A DNA stretch of 64,000 bases from Microcella flavibacter. GTDB taxonomy: Bacteria; Actinomycetota; Actinomycetes; Actinomycetales; Microbacteriaceae. The translations under genes and the position numbers were made by a program. Each line of letters starts with the position of its first letter. Within the stretch, counting starts at the first letter, position 1. Positions 25,693 to 33,670 of the stretch are shown here, piece after piece. The notes under the pieces are model-generated. The model was not told where the DNA came from. It was given only the letters and a program-made list of their open reading frames with translations, and made no database searches. The stretch covers positions 62,001-126,000 of the forward strand of contig NZ_CP051299.1 of the NCBI RefSeq assembly GCF_012530535.1, given 5' to 3'.

Positions 25693-26718
25693 TCAGCCGA
25701 AGAGCAGTGCGGCCTCGTCGTAGCGCTCCTGCGGCACGGTCTTGAGCTTGCCGAGGGCGTCGGCGAAGGGCACGTGCACGATCTCGGTGCCCTTGAGGGC
25801 GACCATCTGACCCCAGTGGCCGTCGTTGACGCTGCGCACCGCGGCCATGCCGAGGCGGGTGGCGAGCACGCGGTCGAACGCGCTCGGGGTGCCGCCGCGC
25901 TGGATGTGGCCGAGCGTCGTCGCGCGGGTCTCGATGCCCGTGCGCTGCTCGATGAGCGGGGCGATCTGCTCGCCGATGCCGCCGAGCCGGGGGCGGCCGA
26001 AGGCGTCGAGGCCGCGCTCGGAGTGCGGGTCGTCCATCGAGTCGAGCGTGAAGCCCTCGGCGACGACGACGAGCGGCGCGCGACCGCGGTCGTAGGCGCT
26101 CGTGACCCACTCGACGAGCTGGTCGAGGCTCGTGCGCTGCTCGGGGATGAGGATGGCGTGGGCGCCGGCGGCCATGCCCGAGTGCAGGGCGATCCAGCCG
26201 ACGTGGCGGCCCATGACCTCGGCGACCATGCAGCGGTTGTGCGCGTCGCCGGTGGTGCGCAGGCGGTCCATGGCCTCGGTCGCGATGCCGACGGCGGTGT
26301 CGAAGCCGAAGGTGTAGTCGGTGGCGTCGAGGTCGTTGTCGACCGTCTTCGGCACGCCGACGATGCGCACGCCCGCGTCGGTGAGGCGCTTGGCGGCCGC
26401 GAGGGTGCCCTCGCCGCCGATCGCGATGATCGCGTCGAGGCGGTTCTCGGCCATGACCTCGTTGATGCGGTCGACCCCGCCGCGGCCCTCGAAGGGGTTC
26501 GTGCGGCTCGTGCCGAGGATGGTGCCGCCCTGCTTGCTGACGCCCTTCACCTCGTGCCGGCCGAGCGGCATCGTGTCGTTCTCGACGAGGCCCTTCCAGC
26601 CGTCCTTGAGCCCGAGGAACTCGTGGCCGTGGACGGTCTCTCCGGTCAGCACGGCTCCGCGGATGACGGCGTTCAGGCCCGGGGCGTCGCCGCCCGACGT
26701 CAGCATTCCAATGCGCAT
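25693..26718 (-). CDS. pfkA: 6-phosphofructokinase
   Basis: 341 residues from ATG 26718 (MRIGMLTSGGDAPGLNAVIRG). It phosphorylates fructose 6-phosphate. The phosphate-donor loop reads GGEGT and is followed by VPKTVDNDL. In actinobacterial group III enzymes Gly at this position goes with ATP use and Asp with pyrophosphate use, so ATP is favoured. FGFDTAVG and the C-terminal LGHIQRGGTPSAFDR are typical. Confidence 0.95.
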   Translation of the reverse strand: MRIGMLTSGGDAPGLNAVIRGAVLTGETVHGHEFLGLKDGWKGLVENDTMPLGRHEVKGVSKQGGTILGTSRTNPFEGRGGVDRINEVMAENRLDAIIAIGGEGTLAAAKRLTDAGVRIVGVPKTVDNDLDATDYTFGFDTAVGIATEAMDRLRTTGDAHNRCMVAEVMGRHVGWIALHSGMAAGAHAILIPEQRTSLDQLVEWVTSAYDRGRAPLVVVAEGFTLDSMDDPHSERGLDAFGRPRLGGIGEQIAPLIEQRTGIETRATTLGHIQRGGTPSAFDRVLATRLGMAAVRSVNDGHWGQMVALKGTEIVHVPFADALGKLKTVPQERYDEAALLFG

Positions 26719-26912
26719 AGCCCTATCTAAGTGCGTGCGGGGCGATGCCGCGAAACGGGGGAGGATCGTTCGCCCCCGATCGATCCTGCACGCCGCCTGA
26801 GCGACGGGTACCGCTGCCCGTCGCCCTGAGGATGCGTCGGCGATACAGTCGTCGCGGGCGGGGCGCACGAGACCTGCTCGTCCGACCGCCATCCCACCAC
26901 CAGGAGCCGATC

Positions 26913-27305
26913 ATGACCGACGCACCCCCTCCCGCCCAGCCCGCCTACAACCAGCAGCCCGCGTCGTACAGCGGCGGCACCGGCGCCGCGACCGGCGAGG
27001 ACCCGGGCCGGGTGCTCGGCATCGTCTCCCTCGTCCTCGCGTTCGTCTTCGCGCTCGGGGGGCTGATCACCGGCATCATCGCTCGCAAGAAGTCGAAGGA
27101 GGCCGGTTTCGACAACGGCTTCGCCAAGTGGGGCATCATCCTCTCGATCGTGTTCATGGTGCTCGGCGTCATCCTCGCGATCGTGCTCGTCGCGCTCCTC
27201 GCGAGCGGGGCCGCCCTGTTCGGCGGCGCCGTCGCCGACCTCTGCGCCGGCTACGACTCCGGTACCTACGAGACCACCACGGGCGAGCTCATCACCTGCC
27301 CGTAG
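26913..27305 (+). CDS. DUF4190-type small membrane protein
   Basis: 130 residues from ATG 26913 with CAGGAG upstream. A Pro/Gln-rich cytoplasmic N-terminus, then two membrane helices around IIARKKSKEAGFDNGFAKWGI, and a short C-terminal tail with two cysteines (ADLCAGYD and ITCP). Function unknown. Confidence 0.65.
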   Translation: MTDAPPPAQPAYNQQPASYSGGTGAATGEDPGRVLGIVSLVLAFVFALGGLITGIIARKKSKEAGFDNGFAKWGIILSIVFMVLGVILAIVLVALLASGAALFGGAVADLCAGYDSGTYETTTGELITCP

Positions 27306-27321
27306 TCCTCGCTCGACCCGA

Positions 27322-27360
27322 CGGGGCGGCAGGGTGCGCATCGCGCATCCAGCCGCCCCG
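27322..27360 (+). terminator. Hairpin terminator after the DUF4190 gene
   Basis: CGGGGCGGC (27322-27330) pairs with GCCGCCCCG (27352-27360); an inner stem TGCGC/GCGCA lies at 27335-27347. It starts 17 nt after the stop. Confidence 0.75.
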
Positions 27361-27427
27361 TTCGCGTCGACGGCGTCGCACGGGCACCACGTCGGTCCGC
27401 TCCACGTCGGTCCCCTTCGTGTCCGGT

Positions 27428-27522
27428 CGGTGTCCGCCTCGCCGGGTTCGCCATCCGCCGCGCGGTGAGAGCGGGTCTCGCGACCGGCGTGTCGTGCAAG
27501 AGTCCGCGCGAGGCGGACACCG
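27428..27522. repeat. 15-bp perfect inverted repeat with a 65-nt spacer
   Basis: CGGTGTCCGCCTCGC at 27428-27442 and GCGAGGCGGACACCG at 27508-27522 are exact complements. Confidence 0.7.
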
Positions 27523-27595
27523 GCGCTCGGCCTGTGCGGGCGGGGGAGCGCGACCTCGCCGCAGATCCCGGGGCGGCAGGGCCGGTGCGCGGGGT

Positions 27596-27639
27596 GGGAT
27601 GCTCGCCGCGAGCCGGTGCGAGCTCGAGCCGAGCATCCC
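27596..27639. repeat. GGGATGCTCG-armed hairpin
   Basis: GGGATGCTCG (27596-27605) and CGAGCATCCC (27630-27639) are exact complements. The same ten-base arms recur inside the LysR gene at 34140-34162. Confidence 0.65.
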
Positions 27640-27678
27640 GTCGTCGTTCGCCCGCACCGCGCGCTCAGCCGTCGCCCC

Positions 27679-27684
27679 TAGCTT
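27679..27684 (+). promoter_or_regulatory. -10 box TAGCTT for leaderless PPOX-protein mRNA
   Basis: TAGCTT lies 7 nt before ATG 27692. Confidence 0.45.
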
Positions 27685-27691
27685 TCTCGGC

Positions 27692-28096
27692 ATGAGCACC
27701 CCCTCGCCCTCGCCGCTGCTCGCCCTCGGCGACGAGACCTACGTGCTGCTGACGACGACGCGGCGCTCGGGCGTCGCCGTGCCCACCGCCGTCTGGGTCG
27801 GCCGCGACGGCGACGCGCTCGTCGTGACGACCGCCGCCGATGCCGGCAAGACGAAGCGCATCCGGCACACGCCGCGCGTCACCCTGCAGGCCTGCGACCG
27901 GGCGGGGAACCCGACCGCGGGTGCCCCGATCGTCGAGGGCCGCGCCGTCGTCGACGACTCCGACGCCGCGCGCGACCGGCTCGACGCGCTCTTCCGCCGC
28001 AAGTACGGCGCGACCTACGCGGCCATCCGCGCGATGGGGAAGCTGCGCGGCCGCAGCCGGTCGTCGTCGGTGGTGCTGCGCATCATGGAGCCGTGA
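27692..28096 (+). CDS. PPOX-class (F420/FMN split-barrel) protein
   Basis: 134 residues: LLALGDETYVLLTTTRRSGVAVPTAVWVGRDGDALVVTTAADAGKTKRIRHTPRVTLQACDR. This is the split beta-barrel of the pyridoxamine-phosphate-oxidase-like, F420-dependent family common in actinobacteria. The substrate is unknown. It starts at ATG 27692 behind a leaderless-type box and overlaps the glycosylase gene by GTGA. Confidence 0.85.
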   Translation: MSTPSPSPLLALGDETYVLLTTTRRSGVAVPTAVWVGRDGDALVVTTAADAGKTKRIRHTPRVTLQACDRAGNPTAGAPIVEGRAVVDDSDAARDRLDALFRRKYGATYAAIRAMGKLRGRSRSSSVVLRIMEP

Positions 28097-29118
28097 CGCC
28101 GCCGCCCCCGCCCCTCGACCCGCGCGCGGCGACGCCCGACGCCGAGACCGAGGTGCGCCTCGACGGCCCCGCCGACCTGATGGGCACGCTGTTCCCGCTG
28201 CGGCGCGGGCACGGCGACCCCACGCTGCAGCGCCCCCTCGACGGCGGACCGTGGGGTGACCTGTGGCGCACGCAACGCACCCCCGAGGGGCCCGCGACGC
28301 TGCGCCTCACCGTCGAGGAGTCGACGCAGGTGGCGTCGTGCGTGCGGGTGCGGGCGTGGGGCCCGGGCGCGGCATGGAGCGCGGGCCAGGCCGGCGAGCT
28401 GCTCGGGCAGGGCGACGACTGGGCCGGGTTCGACGGGCTGCTCGGCCGGCTCGCCGGCGAGCCCGACGACCCGGCGGCGCCGGCGGCATCCGCGCTCGCC
28501 GCGGTGCGCCGGCGCCGCCGCGGCCTGCGGCTGCTGCGCACGGGCATCGTGCTCGAGTCGGCCGTCGCGGCCGTGCTCGAGCAGAAGGTCACGGGCGTGG
28601 AGGCCCGGCGGGCGTGGCGCGGGCTCATCCGGCAGCACGGCGAGGCGCCGCCCGGCCCCGCGCCGGAAGGCATGCGGGTGATGCCCGACGCCGAGGGGTG
28701 GCGCAGCATCCCGGACCACGATTGGCACCGTGCGGGGGTCGGCCCGCAGCGCATGCGCACCATCCGGCGCATGGCGGCCGTCGCCCCCGCCCTCGAGCGC
28801 ACGCTCGCCCTCGGTCGCGGCGGCGAGGCGGTCGCCCGGGCGCTCTGCTCCATCCCCGGCGTGGGGGAGTGGACGGCCGCCGAGATCACCCAGCGCGCCC
28901 ACGGCGACGCCGACGCGATCAGCGTGGGCGACTACCACCTGGCGCACGTCGTCTGCCACTGGTTCACCGGCGAGCGCGGCGAGGACGCCGACATGCTGCG
29001 GCTCATGACCCCCTTCGCCGGGCACCGCCAGCGCGTCGTGCGGCTCATCACCGCGAGCGGCGTCGCGGAGGAGCGCCGCGGGCCGAAGATGACGATCCAG
29101 GACCACCGGGCGCACTGA
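28093..29118 (+). CDS. HhH-GPD DNA glycosylase (AlkA-like)
   Basis: 341 residues from GTG 28093. The helix-hairpin-helix ALCSIPGVGEWTAAEI is followed by the catalytic Asp region ISVGDYHLAHVV, as in 3-methyladenine DNA glycosylase II. It would excise alkylated bases. The N-terminal third is an AlkA_N-like beta domain. The stop codon lies in the first unit of a 13-bp tandem repeat. Confidence 0.88.
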   Translation: MTPPPPPLDPRAATPDAETEVRLDGPADLMGTLFPLRRGHGDPTLQRPLDGGPWGDLWRTQRTPEGPATLRLTVEESTQVASCVRVRAWGPGAAWSAGQAGELLGQGDDWAGFDGLLGRLAGEPDDPAAPAASALAAVRRRRRGLRLLRTGIVLESAVAAVLEQKVTGVEARRAWRGLIRQHGEAPPGPAPEGMRVMPDAEGWRSIPDHDWHRAGVGPQRMRTIRRMAAVAPALERTLALGRGGEAVARALCSIPGVGEWTAAEITQRAHGDADAISVGDYHLAHVVCHWFTGERGEDADMLRLMTPFAGHRQRVVRLITASGVAEERRGPKMTIQDHRAH

Positions 29119-29144
29119 CCGGGCGCACTGACCGGGCGCACTGA
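29106..29144. repeat. 13-bp tandem repeat, three units, spanning a stop codon
   Basis: CCGGGCGCACTGA occurs at 29106-29118, 29119-29131 and 29132-29144, followed by a partial unit. The TGA of the first unit is the stop of the glycosylase gene. Confidence 0.85.
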
Positions 29145-29261
29145 CTGGGCGCGCGGGGCGGCGCGGGCGGCGGTCGTGCGATCCCGCCGGTCGCCGCGCG
29201 GGATGCCCGGCTCCCGCTGTCGGGCCGCCACAGCCGGCGTGCTCGCGGCCGCCCAGGGGCA

Positions 29262-29267
29262 TAGGGT
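29262..29267 (+). promoter_or_regulatory. -10 box TAGGGT for leaderless thioesterase mRNA
   Basis: TAGGGT lies 7 nt before GTG 29275, which favours that start over ATG 29281. Confidence 0.45.
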
Positions 29268-29274
29268 CGCGCGG

Positions 29275-29823
29275 GTGAACATGCTCTTCCGCCTGCTGCT
29301 GCTCAGCATCCGCGCCCGCTTCGGCGAGCGCATCGCGCCCACCGACGTCGCCCGCACGAGCTTCCGCGTGCTGCCGACCGACCTCGACGTGCTCAACCAC
29401 ATGAACAACGGCGTGTACCTGTCGATCATGGATCTCGGGCGCATCGACCTCATGGCCCGCTCGGGCGTCTGGCCGGCGCTCAAGAGCCGCGGCTACTACC
29501 CCGTCGTCGTCGCCTCGACCATCACGTACCGCCGCTCGCTCGAGCCGTGGCAGCGCTTCGAGGTCGAGAGCCGCATCATCGGGCTCGACGAGAACTCCGG
29601 CTACGTCGAGCAGCGCTTCGTGCGCGACGGCGAGGTCTGCGCGCGCGGGGTCGTGAAGGCGCGGTTCCTCAAGAGGTCGGGCGGCAGCGTGCCCATGGAC
29701 GAGCTCGCGGCGCTGTTCGGCCTCGACCCCGACGACCACCCCATGCCCGAGTGGCTGGCCCGGTGGAGCGCCGAGACGGCCCTGCCGCCGCGCCGGGAGC
29801 CGACGCCGAGCGTGTGGAACTGA
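29275..29823 (+). CDS. Acyl-CoA thioesterase, 4HBT hot-dog fold
   Basis: 182 residues from GTG 29275. LDVLNHMNNGVYLSIMDLGRIDLM is the hot-dog helix with the catalytic region of 4-hydroxybenzoyl-CoA-thioesterase-like enzymes; YPVVVASTITYRRSL and EQRFVRDGEVCARGVVKARFL complete the fold. The substrate is unknown. Confidence 0.82.
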   Translation: MNMLFRLLLLSIRARFGERIAPTDVARTSFRVLPTDLDVLNHMNNGVYLSIMDLGRIDLMARSGVWPALKSRGYYPVVVASTITYRRSLEPWQRFEVESRIIGLDENSGYVEQRFVRDGEVCARGVVKARFLKRSGGSVPMDELAALFGLDPDDHPMPEWLARWSAETALPPRREPTPSVWN

Positions 29824-29837
29824 GCGGGATGCGCCGC

Positions 29838-29843
29838 TAGCGT
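29838..29843 (+). promoter_or_regulatory. -10 box TAGCGT for leaderless DUF202 mRNA
   Basis: TAGCGT lies 7 nt before ATG 29851. Confidence 0.45.
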
Positions 29844-29850
29844 TTCGACC

Positions 29851-30258
29851 ATGCCCGACGCCGCCCGCCCCTCCGCCGAACCCGCCCGCCGCCCGCGCTC
29901 CGTCTACGGGGTCGGCGAGGAGCCCGAGGTGCAGGCCTCGCTCGCCAACGAGCGCACGGCGCTGAGCTGGATCCGCACGGGCATGGCCCTCGTCGCCGGC
30001 GGCATCGCCCTGGCCACCCTCGCGAGCTTCGGCGACCTGCCCGTCGTCATCATCGCGATCGCCGGTCTCGCGAGCCTCGGCGGCGGCGTGCTCGCCGTCT
30101 GGGCGCTCGTCTCGTGGCGCCGGGTCGAGCGGGCGCTGCGCCGCCGCGAGCACCTGCCCTCGCCCTCGGCCCTGCCGTGGCTGGTCGCCGGGGTCGTCGC
30201 GGTCGCCCTGTTCCTCGCGGTGTTCTCGGGCTTCGAGGCGCTGCAGGCGGTGCCATGA
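29851..30258 (+). CDS. DUF202 (YidH-family) membrane protein, first
   Basis: 135 residues with three membrane helices. EVQASLANERTALSWIRTGMALVAGG is the DUF202 signature. The next gene, also DUF202, overlaps its stop (ATGA), so the two likely form a complex. Function unknown. Confidence 0.8.
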   Translation: MPDAARPSAEPARRPRSVYGVGEEPEVQASLANERTALSWIRTGMALVAGGIALATLASFGDLPVVIIAIAGLASLGGGVLAVWALVSWRRVERALRRREHLPSPSALPWLVAGVVAVALFLAVFSGFEALQAVP

Positions 30259-30581
30259 GCCGAGGGGGCGCCGCGGGGCGGGTCGGGCGCTCGCCCGTCG
30301 ACCGCACGAGCCTCGCCTGGCAGCGCACCTCGGCGACCGCGGCTCTCGTCGCGCTCTTCGCCGCCGTCACCGCACTCCGACTCGGAGAGCCCGAAGTCGG
30401 CATCGCTGCCACGGCGCTCTCGGTGGTCGGGCTCGTCGTCGGCGCGTCGACGCCGCGCGTCCGCCGCTCGACGGCCGAGCACCGCGACGCCTGGCCGGTG
30501 GTGGTGCGCGCCGCCGTCGTGCTCGTGCTGAGCGCCGCGGTCGGCGTGATGCTCGCCGTCGCGGCGCTCGTCGGTGGGTAG
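30255..30581 (+). CDS. DUF202 membrane protein, second
   Basis: 108 residues from ATG 30255. VDRTSLAWQRTSATAALVALFAAVTALRLG is a degenerate DUF202 signature; three membrane helices are visible. Paired with the preceding gene. Confidence 0.75.
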   Translation: MSRGGAAGRVGRSPVDRTSLAWQRTSATAALVALFAAVTALRLGEPEVGIAATALSVVGLVVGASTPRVRRSTAEHRDAWPVVVRAAVVLVLSAAVGVMLAVAALVGG

Positions 30582-30609
30582 GGGGACGCTCGCGACGGCG
30601 GTTCGCGCG

Positions 30610-30675
30610 CGAGTTGCGCCTTCTGCGTCGACTTGCGCTTTCGGAAGGCTCATCTCGACACGAACCCGCAACTCG
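30610..30675. repeat. Palindromic element, family C, copy 1
   Basis: CGAGTTGCG (30610-30618) and CGCAACTCG (30667-30675) enclose an interior that matches the copy at 39868-39937. It lies between convergent genes. Confidence 0.8.
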
Positions 30676-30734
30676 GCGACGGCGGCACCCGCGCGCGAGG
30701 GTTCGGGCGGCGCGGGCCGGGCATCCCGCGATCG

Positions 30735-32372
30735 CTAGAGTCCCGCGCGCTCCTCGAGCACCGCCATCGCCGCGTTGTGGCCGCCGATCGCGCTGACGGC
30801 GCCGCCGCGCTGCGCCGCCGATCCGCAGAAGTGGATGCCCGCGAGACCCGTGCCGACGCCCCAGCGCTCCGCCGGCGTGCCGGTGGGCGCATCGTCCTCC
30901 AGCCACGGCCACGACAGGTCGCCGTGGAAGATGCTGCCCCCGGGCAGGCGCAGCGCGTGCTCGAGGTCGCGGGTGGTCTTCGTCTCGATGCAGGGATCGC
31001 CGTTCGCGTCGGTCAACAGCAGCGACTCCACGGGCTCGGCGAGCACCGAGTCGAGCGACGCCAGCACCGCCGCCTGCAGGGTCGCGCGCATGGCGTCGTT
31101 CGTGGCCTCGGTGACGAGCCGGTCGGGGGCGTGCAGCGCGAAGACGGTGAGCGTCTGGGCACCGCTCGCCCGCAGCTCGGGACCGAGGATGCTCGGGTCG
31201 GTCAGCGAGTGGCAGTAGATCTCGGCCGGGATCGGCTCCGGCACCCGGCCCGAGGCTGCCGCGTCGTAGGCGGACTGCAGCTGGCGGAAGGTCTCGTTGA
31301 TGTGGAAGGTGCCGCCGAAGGCCGCCGCGGGGGCGAGCGCGGCATCCCGCAATCGGGGCAGGCGGCTGAGCAGCAGGTTCACCTTGACCTGCGATCCCTC
31401 CGCGGCGGGGGATGCTGCGCCCTCGCTCGCGCCGCCGGCGCTGTCGCGCGAGCCCGCGGCGAGCAGTCGGGCCAGCTCGGCCGGCGAGCAGTTCACCAGC
31501 ACCTGGTCGGCGGCGATGCGGCGCTCGCCGTCGGCGCTGCGCTCGCCGCCGCGCTCGCCGCCGCGCCCGTGGCCCTGCCGCACGGTGACGACGCGATCCC
31601 CGTCGAGCGCCACGACCTCGGCGCCCGTCGTGAGCCGCGCGCCGGCCAGCCGGGCGGCCCGCGCGAGCTCGCCGCTCACGGCGCCCATGCCGCCGACCGG
31701 CACGTTCCACGCCCCCGTCCCGCCGCCGATCACGTGGTAGAGGAAGCAGCGGTTGGCGAGCAGCGAGGCGTCGTCGTTGGGGGCGAAGGTGCCGATGAGC
31801 GCATCGGTGTAGACGACGCCGCGCACGAGGTCGTCGGCGAAGGTGTCGGCGATCGTGGTGCCGACGGGGCGCTCGATGAGGGCATCCCACAGGGCGTCGT
31901 CACCGACCGCCGCGCGCGCCTCGGAGCGGGTCAGCAGCGGGTCGGTCACCGTCGGGAACAGCGCGCGGGCGAGGCGGCCCGTGCCCGCGTAGAAGCGCTG
32001 CCAGGCCTCGGCGTCGGCAACCGCGCCGAGCGAGGCGAAGCTCGCGGCCGTCGCCTCGGGGTCGTGGTCGTCGACGAGCAGGCCGCCGGCTCCGTGCGGG
32101 TTGGGCGTGTACGAGCTGTAGCGGCGCGGGGCGAGGGCGATCGAGAGCCCGAGGTCGTCGATGACCTTCTGCGGCAGGAGGCTGACCAGGTACGAGTAGC
32201 GGCTGAGCCGGGCATCCACCCCCGGGAACGCCTGCGCCGAGACCGCGGCCCCGCCCAGCACGTCGAGCCGCTCGAGCACCTCGACGTCGAGCCCCGCCCT
32301 GGCGAGGTAGGCGGCCGCGGCGAGGCCGTTGTGGCCGCCGCCGATGATGACGACGTCGCGCCGTTCGGTCAC
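30735..32372 (-). CDS. FAD-dependent oxidoreductase, CrtI/PYROXD2-like
   Basis: 545 residues from GTG 32372 with GGAGGAG upstream. DVVIIGGGHNGLAAAAYLARAG followed by VEVLERLDVLGGAA is the FAD-binding fold of phytoene-desaturase-like enzymes, and the C-terminal GIHFCGSAAQRGGAVSAIGGHNAA completes it. No other carotenoid genes are nearby, so a PYROXD2-type role is as likely as a desaturase. Its stop faces the DUF202 pair. Confidence 0.82.
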   Translation of the reverse strand: MTERRDVVIIGGGHNGLAAAAYLARAGLDVEVLERLDVLGGAAVSAQAFPGVDARLSRYSYLVSLLPQKVIDDLGLSIALAPRRYSSYTPNPHGAGGLLVDDHDPEATAASFASLGAVADAEAWQRFYAGTGRLARALFPTVTDPLLTRSEARAAVGDDALWDALIERPVGTTIADTFADDLVRGVVYTDALIGTFAPNDDASLLANRCFLYHVIGGGTGAWNVPVGGMGAVSGELARAARLAGARLTTGAEVVALDGDRVVTVRQGHGRGGERGGERSADGERRIAADQVLVNCSPAELARLLAAGSRDSAGGASEGAASPAAEGSQVKVNLLLSRLPRLRDAALAPAAAFGGTFHINETFRQLQSAYDAAASGRVPEPIPAEIYCHSLTDPSILGPELRASGAQTLTVFALHAPDRLVTEATNDAMRATLQAAVLASLDSVLAEPVESLLLTDANGDPCIETKTTRDLEHALRLPGGSIFHGDLSWPWLEDDAPTGTPAERWGVGTGLAGIHFCGSAAQRGGAVSAIGGHNAAMAVLEERAGL

Positions 32373-32533
32373 GGGATGCTCCTCCTCGAGTGCGGCGGGC
32401 GTCGCCGCCTTAGCCAGCCTACGTCGGGGGTGCTTCTCGTGCTGAGCTCACTCGGAAGCACCAAAGTGCGTACGACGACTAACCATCACGGTGCAGCAGG
32501 TCGGTTGTGTCGCAGAGCCTCGCTACATTCCCG

Positions 32534-32551
32534 CCCTACACAAATGTAGGG
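32534..32551. promoter_or_regulatory. Inverted repeat before the antitoxin gene, likely autoregulatory operator
   Basis: CCCTACA (32534-32540), CAAA, TGTAGGG (32545-32551) is a perfect inverted repeat ending 2 nt before ATG 32554. TACATT at 32524-32529 could be the -10 box. Xre/RES modules are typically repressed by the antitoxin complex. Confidence 0.6.
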
Positions 32552-32553
32552 CG

Positions 32554-33084
32554 ATGTACAGTGTGACGGTGACTGAAAAAGCCCGCACATCATCCACTGG
32601 CAAGTCGACACGGACTCGGGGCACCAGGACCGTCAAAGCGGGCCATGTTCGAGTGGCCGGTAAGAAGGCGCAGACCAACGAAAACTTCCGGCGCCCGCAG
32701 ACGACGGTGAAGCAGAGTTCCCCCGCGAGCGGCTTAGTTGCGCTCCGAGAACTGGCTGTCCCTCAACAGCGGGCCGGGTTCTTGATCCATGCTTTGGGAA
32801 ATCAGGCACGCGTCGCCGAGCTCCTAGAGGTTTCACGCAGTCAACCCGGCAGGTGGAGCAAGGGTGAAGAGTCGCCGAGCCCGCAGCATGCTCGTGAACT
32901 AATTGATCTTGACCATGTCGTCGCGCGAGTTGTGTCATGGTTGGGCCCAAAAATGACGTATTCCTGGCTGAACGGGTCCAACGCATTTCTTGAAGGCGCA
33001 AAGCCCATCGATGTTCTGCGGTCGCGAGGCTCGTCTGAAGTTGTGGACGCGCTCGACGCAGAAATGTCGGGGGCATACGCCTAG
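32554..33084 (+). CDS. Xre/MbcA/ParS-type antitoxin (DUF2384)
   Basis: 176 residues from ATG 32554 (an in-frame ATG at 32491 lies before the operator and is unlikely). About 45 basic N-terminal residues precede an HTH region (VAELLEVSRSQPGRWSKGEESP). The C-terminal WLNGSNAFLEGAKPIDVLRSRGSSEVVDALDAEM is the DUF2384 toxin-binding domain. It neutralises the RES toxin encoded 3 nt downstream and probably represses the operon. The long basic N-terminal tail is unusual. Confidence 0.85.
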   Translation: MYSVTVTEKARTSSTGKSTRTRGTRTVKAGHVRVAGKKAQTNENFRRPQTTVKQSSPASGLVALRELAVPQQRAGFLIHALGNQARVAELLEVSRSQPGRWSKGEESPSPQHARELIDLDHVVARVVSWLGPKMTYSWLNGSNAFLEGAKPIDVLRSRGSSEVVDALDAEMSGAYA

Positions 33085-33087
33085 CTG

Positions 33088-33645
33088 ATGCTGTTCTATC
33101 GAGTTTTCATTCATGACGCTGGCGCCGCACCGGGTAAACCAGGCCATGCGCAGTATTTGCACCGTCCTCAGACAAAGGGCAGATGGGATAACCCTTCGCT
33201 CTACGAGAGCTGGTACCTCTCCACGTCGCCCGAAGGCGCCATCGGTGAGACTTTTGGCAACCTCGACTACTGGACTAAGGACATGTTCACTCGTCCGTAT
33301 ATGCCGTCGGGACGCATGGCTTTAGGAGTTTTCGAAATTCCTGACGACCTCGCTGTCTGTGATTTGGACAATCCCCGCAATTTGGACCACTACGGCATGA
33401 GGGCAAGCGAAGTTGTGAAGCGGAATCTGCCGTATACACAAGAGAAAGCGAGAGAGATTTTCAGTGACGGGCGCTGGGCGGGGATTGGGTGGTGGTCGTA
33501 CCACCGCCCGATCTGGTCGAATCGTCTTATTTGGGGAACGACCGCTGCTCCGGCCCCCATGACTCTCGTAGACGTGGAGCGTCTTGAACTCAGCCATCGG
33601 GCACTCATCAGCGCTCGCGAATCTCTGGCAAAGCAGATCAGATGA
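33088..33645 (+). CDS. RES-domain toxin
   Basis: 185 residues. RES toxins deplete NAD+. Visible family marks are FYRVF at the start, GRW (Arg32), YLSTSPEGAIGE (Tyr43, Glu49, Glu54) and GIGWWSYHRP (Ser137), so the Arg/Glu/Ser residues that name the family all seem present and the toxin is probably active. It starts 3 nt after the antitoxin stop. Base composition marks it as acquired DNA. What it defends or stabilises is not shown. Confidence 0.85.
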   Translation: MLFYRVFIHDAGAAPGKPGHAQYLHRPQTKGRWDNPSLYESWYLSTSPEGAIGETFGNLDYWTKDMFTRPYMPSGRMALGVFEIPDDLAVCDLDNPRNLDHYGMRASEVVKRNLPYTQEKAREIFSDGRWAGIGWWSYHRPIWSNRLIWGTTAAPAPMTLVDVERLELSHRALISARESLAKQIR

Positions 33646-33670
33646 TGTTGATTGGGATGTCCTGGGCTAA

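Larger units (their letters stand above)
27306..27691. other. Intergenic region, 386 nt, with three inverted repeats
   Basis: No gene is supported. It holds the terminator at 27322-27360, a 15-bp perfect inverted repeat CGGTGTCCGCCTCGC (27428-27442) with its complement at 27508-27522, and GGGATGCTCG/CGAGCATCCC arms at 27596-27639. TAGCTT at 27679 is the likely promoter of the next gene. Confidence 0.65.

Noticed and set aside
24868-26110. Plus- and minus-strand frames crossing hemD and pfkA
   Set aside because: They span two real convergent genes and the perfect palindrome between them.
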